Origin: Fimbriimonadaceae bacterium
Lineage (GTDB): Bacteria; Armatimonadota; Fimbriimonadia; Fimbriimonadales; Fimbriimonadaceae
Length of the DNA: 12,495 nucleotides
Reading direction: 5' to 3'
NCBI GenBank assembly: GCA_019454665.1
Contig: JACFNW010000023.1
Span: forward strand, 1 to 12,495
The notes under the pieces were generated by a model that saw nothing but the letters and a program-made list of their open reading frames with translations, was not told where the DNA came from and ran no database searches. Position numbers and translations under genes: made by a program. Positions 12,456 to 12,495 of the stretch are shown one piece after another. Position 1 is the stretch's first letter; each line of letters opens with the position of its first letter.

Positions 12456-12495
12456 TCGGTCAGGCACGGCATACGTAGGAAGGGCCGATCCAACC

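Noticed and set aside
10311..12467. A long open frame on the minus strand opposite the secreted propeller-like gene
   Set aside because: It is rich in V, H, R and D in a pattern mirroring the real gene's codons, has no signal or motifs, and the plus-strand gene has a signal peptide, RBS and -10 box.
12457..12471. Another copy of the 91-bp hairpin repeat after the last gene
   Set aside because: Only the 9-mer CGGTCAGGC matches the right arm; no left arm lies upstream because that sequence is coding, and the window ends soon after.

Overview
The window is GC-rich bacterial chromosome. It encodes a class-I tRNA-Cys with a genomic CCA, a proton-translocating transhydrogenase (pntB 3' end), a GH57 branching enzyme, a type II/IV pseudopilin-like protein and many exported or membrane proteins. 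The free-standing pseudopilin in a small operon, the GH57 enzyme and the DUF1573/VKOR genes recall Armatimonadota (Fimbriimonadia) or Planctomycetota-like bacteria. That is an impression from gene content, not a proven assignment.

Layout. (1) 1-175: last 57 codons of pntB. (2) 206-242: a sigma70-like promoter whose -10 box lies inside a perfect 20-bp palindrome ending one base before an ATG, so the transcript is probably leaderless and repressible. (3) 243-3946, plus strand: six tightly packed genes. They encode a CxxC thioredoxin-fold protein, a pseudopilin, a 10-cysteine exported protein or lipoprotein, a membrane-anchored hypothetical protein, a VOC/glyoxalase-fold protein and a GT-C-like multipass protein. 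(4) 3943-5652, minus: a GH57 1,4-alpha-glucan branching enzyme that shares a CTAG stop tetranucleotide with the converging gene. (5) 5679-7647, minus, from a clear TTGACG-N17-TAGAAT promoter: a 41-aa exported peptide, a DUF1573 protein, an 11-cysteine secreted protein and a C-terminally anchored exported protein. Divergent to it (7734-8807, plus) is a fused VKOR-DsbA disulfide-forming enzyme. (6) 8808-9137: non-coding, with a 91-bp tandem duplication of a long hairpin and a copy of the next gene's start region. (7) 9138-10178: a GNAT of the FemAB/CelD type, whose 3' end runs antisense into a tRNA-Cys(GCA) gene. (8) 10359-12455: a large secreted beta-propeller-like protein of unknown function.

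The most interesting part is the pair of exported thiol-redox cassettes. The 7.7-kb locus places a VKOR-DsbA oxidase back-to-back with an operon for a secreted 11-Cys protein, a single-Cys mini-peptide and DUF1573. The 0.24-2.3 kb locus places a CxxC thioredoxin-like protein in an operon with a second, unrelated-looking 10-Cys exported protein. My inference is that each is a dedicated oxidative-folding or redox module with its own cysteine-rich client. The clients' function is unknown.
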